Shown: piece by piece, positions 4,647-5,306 of the stretch | Layout: every line of letters begins with the position of its first letter | Position numbering within the stretch: the stretch's first letter is position 1 | Source of the DNA: M55B111 sp964614065 | GTDB taxonomy: Bacteria; Bipolaricaulota; Bipolaricaulia; M55B111 | Direction of reading: 5' to 3' | Assembly (NCBI GenBank): GCA_964614065.1 | Contig: CAZTJJ010000113.1 | Coordinates: 1-5,306 of the forward strand | DNA: 5,306 bases | Notes under the pieces: model-generated | Databases searched by the model: none | Told to the model about the DNA's origin: nothing | What the model saw: only the letters and a program-made list of their open reading frames with translations | Program-made: the position numbers and the translations under genes

Positions 4647-4692
4647 CTCACTACCTAACACAAGGGGGAATGGGTTATTTTTTTATTTTTTA
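4628..4692 (-). promoter_or_regulatory. Sigma70-type promoter of the leftward operon with UP-like A-tract
   Basis: On the minus strand TTGTGT (4663-4658) is followed by 17 bp and a perfect TATAAT (4640-4635). Transcription would begin near 4628, some 15 bases before the first ATG at 4613. An A-tract (AAAAAATAAAAAAATAA, about 4692-4676) lies at the position of an UP element and would make up for the weak -35. This is the only strong promoter found ahead of the operon. Confidence 0.75.
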
Positions 4693-5029
4693 GATTTTCG
4701 TGTTGACGGGCGAGTACATAAGTCTTCTGTATAATACATGGATCTTCTGTATGATCGTGCGAAGTTGGTTTTTTTAAATTTGGAATTGGGAAAGGTCCGT
4801 GTTTTTGTTGTGTCTCGGAGGTTGGTACCGTAAGCCGGTGCTGTTAATATGGCTAAGAGGAAATGTTTTATCATATGAACATATGTTAATATAAGTGTTA
4901 TATAATACCGATAATATAGAAATTCGGGTGTATATAACAAGAGTGAGAAGAGTTGAGTTGCTACAAGTACAAGACGATCAATAAGAAGTGAATAACCCCA
5001 ATCCACTTAAAACAAATCAACCCGAACCA
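4693..5029. other. Intergenic region, G/T-rich on the plus strand, with short repeats
   Basis: No gene is supported here. The 107-codon ORF at 4683-5006 starts with GTG, has no SD and matches nothing. Visible structure: a near-duplicate TCTTCTGTAT[A/G]AT at 4723-4735 and 4743-4755, exactly 20 bp apart; two CATATG copies, the second within a perfect 10-bp palindrome AACATATGTT (4878-4887); and a TATAAT on the plus strand at 4901-4906 without a good -35. By hand count, 4681-4860 has about 50 G against 21 C on the plus strand. Confidence 0.6.
4723..4755. repeat. 20-bp-period direct repeat (two copies)
   Basis: TCTTCTGTATAAT (4723-4735) and TCTTCTGTATGAT (4743-4755) differ at one of 13 positions and are exactly 20 bp apart, close to two helical turns. 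Such spacing is typical of binding sites on one face of the DNA, as with iterons or regulator sites. Two copies are too few to call an iteron array. Confidence 0.6.
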
Positions 5030-5306
5030 CTTATATATTAATAAAGTAACTACTAGACTACTACAACCAAACTACTATAATAAATATTTAAGAGATAACT
5101 ATATTATAATAAGACAACCACAACCGACCTTATAATATAATAAACCTATAACCCTATAACTAACAAACTACACTACAATCTAACTTACCAAATTACACTA
5201 TAATATAATACACGGGCCACGCCCTATAATATATTAACTTACACTTAACTAATAACTAAAAATAAACTACTAAACTATAAAACACTAAACTACTATAAAA
5301 TAAAAA
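5030..5306. other. AT-rich, G-depleted noncoding region with ACTA-rich and TATAATATAATA-like repeats
   Basis: No ORF is credible. GC is about 24% and the plus strand is nearly free of G: by hand count about 10 G against 55 C in 5041-5306, with two G-free runs at 5127-5213 and 5222-5306. ACTA occurs about 19 times in 266 bases. A 13-bp motif [CT]TATAATATA[AT]TA recurs at 5130-5142, 5198-5210 and 5224-5236, with a variant at 5099-5111. The only GC-rich piece is GGGCCACGCCC at 5214-5224, a 4-bp stem with a 3-base loop, flanked by two of the AT motifs. The region may be a replication or transcription control area or a genome-end region; the sequence does not decide. Confidence 0.65.

Noticed and set aside
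4850..4879. Nine-residue plus-strand ORF starting ATGGCTAAG
   Set aside because: Too short, no SD, and no paralogue or coupling to support it.
4901..4906. Plus-strand TATAAT as a rightward promoter
   Set aside because: There is no acceptable -35 at 16-18 bp, and no gene lies downstream within the window.
4683..5006. 107-codon minus-strand ORF in the right-hand region
   Set aside because: It starts at GTG with no SD, lies upstream of and through the promoter's A-tract, has a serine/arginine-heavy tail and no recognisable motif. It also sits in biased noncoding DNA.
4693..5306. CRISPR array or tRNA gene in the noncoding region
   Set aside because: There are no regularly spaced repeats of the right size with unique spacers, and no cloverleaf arms or CCA end could be found.

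Overview
The window looks like the left-hand part of an early/packaging region of a tailed double-stranded DNA phage (Caudoviricetes). It holds a bacterial-type single-stranded-DNA-binding protein with an acidic ...EEEIPF tail, a small P-loop protein, a small terminase subunit, and the start of a large terminase subunit with its Walker A motif. The host is most likely a bacterium: nearly every gene has a Shine-Dalgarno (SD) site (one, AAGGAGGTGA, is a full 10-nt match to the anti-SD), there is a sigma70-type promoter with a perfect TATAAT, and there is an intrinsic terminator. The host taxon cannot be named from this sequence.

Layout, right to left, since every supported gene is on the minus strand. 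(1) 4693-5306 holds no gene I can support. It is a long AT-rich intergenic region with strong, switching strand composition, a 20-bp-spaced direct repeat and two G-free stretches. (2) 4613-4692 is a promoter with an upstream A-tract and a 20-bp inverted repeat centred on the -10 box. (3) 4613 down to 418 is a compact operon of about 15 genes, with gaps of 10 bp or less and many TAATG, ATGA or GTGA overlaps. In order: an unknown protein with a second gene nested in frame at its 3' end, two unknown small proteins, SSB, a P-loop protein, two unknown proteins, a ribbon-helix-helix protein, a two-helix membrane protein, a 27-aa basic peptide, a zinc-ribbon-like ORF, an aromatic-rich protein, an unknown protein, a second copy of the 27-aa peptide, and the small terminase subunit TerS. 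(4) 331-401 holds a 16-bp tandem repeat and an intrinsic terminator that closes the operon. (5) 1-288 is the N-terminus of TerL, with its own possible promoter, no SD and possibly a leaderless transcript; it runs off the left edge.

How the parts fit: the promoter and operator-like palindrome at about 4640 probably drive one polycistronic message carrying replication-support proteins (SSB, P-loop protein), small accessory proteins and TerS. The terminator after TerS separates this message from TerL, which appears to start a new unit leading into late genes outside the window. The most interesting items are a previously unlisted pair of paralogous 27-aa arginine-rich peptides, each directly upstream of a putative zinc-binding protein; an in-frame gene-within-gene with a perfect SD; two TAG stops whose readthrough would join adjacent genes in frame; and the skewed right-hand noncoding region.
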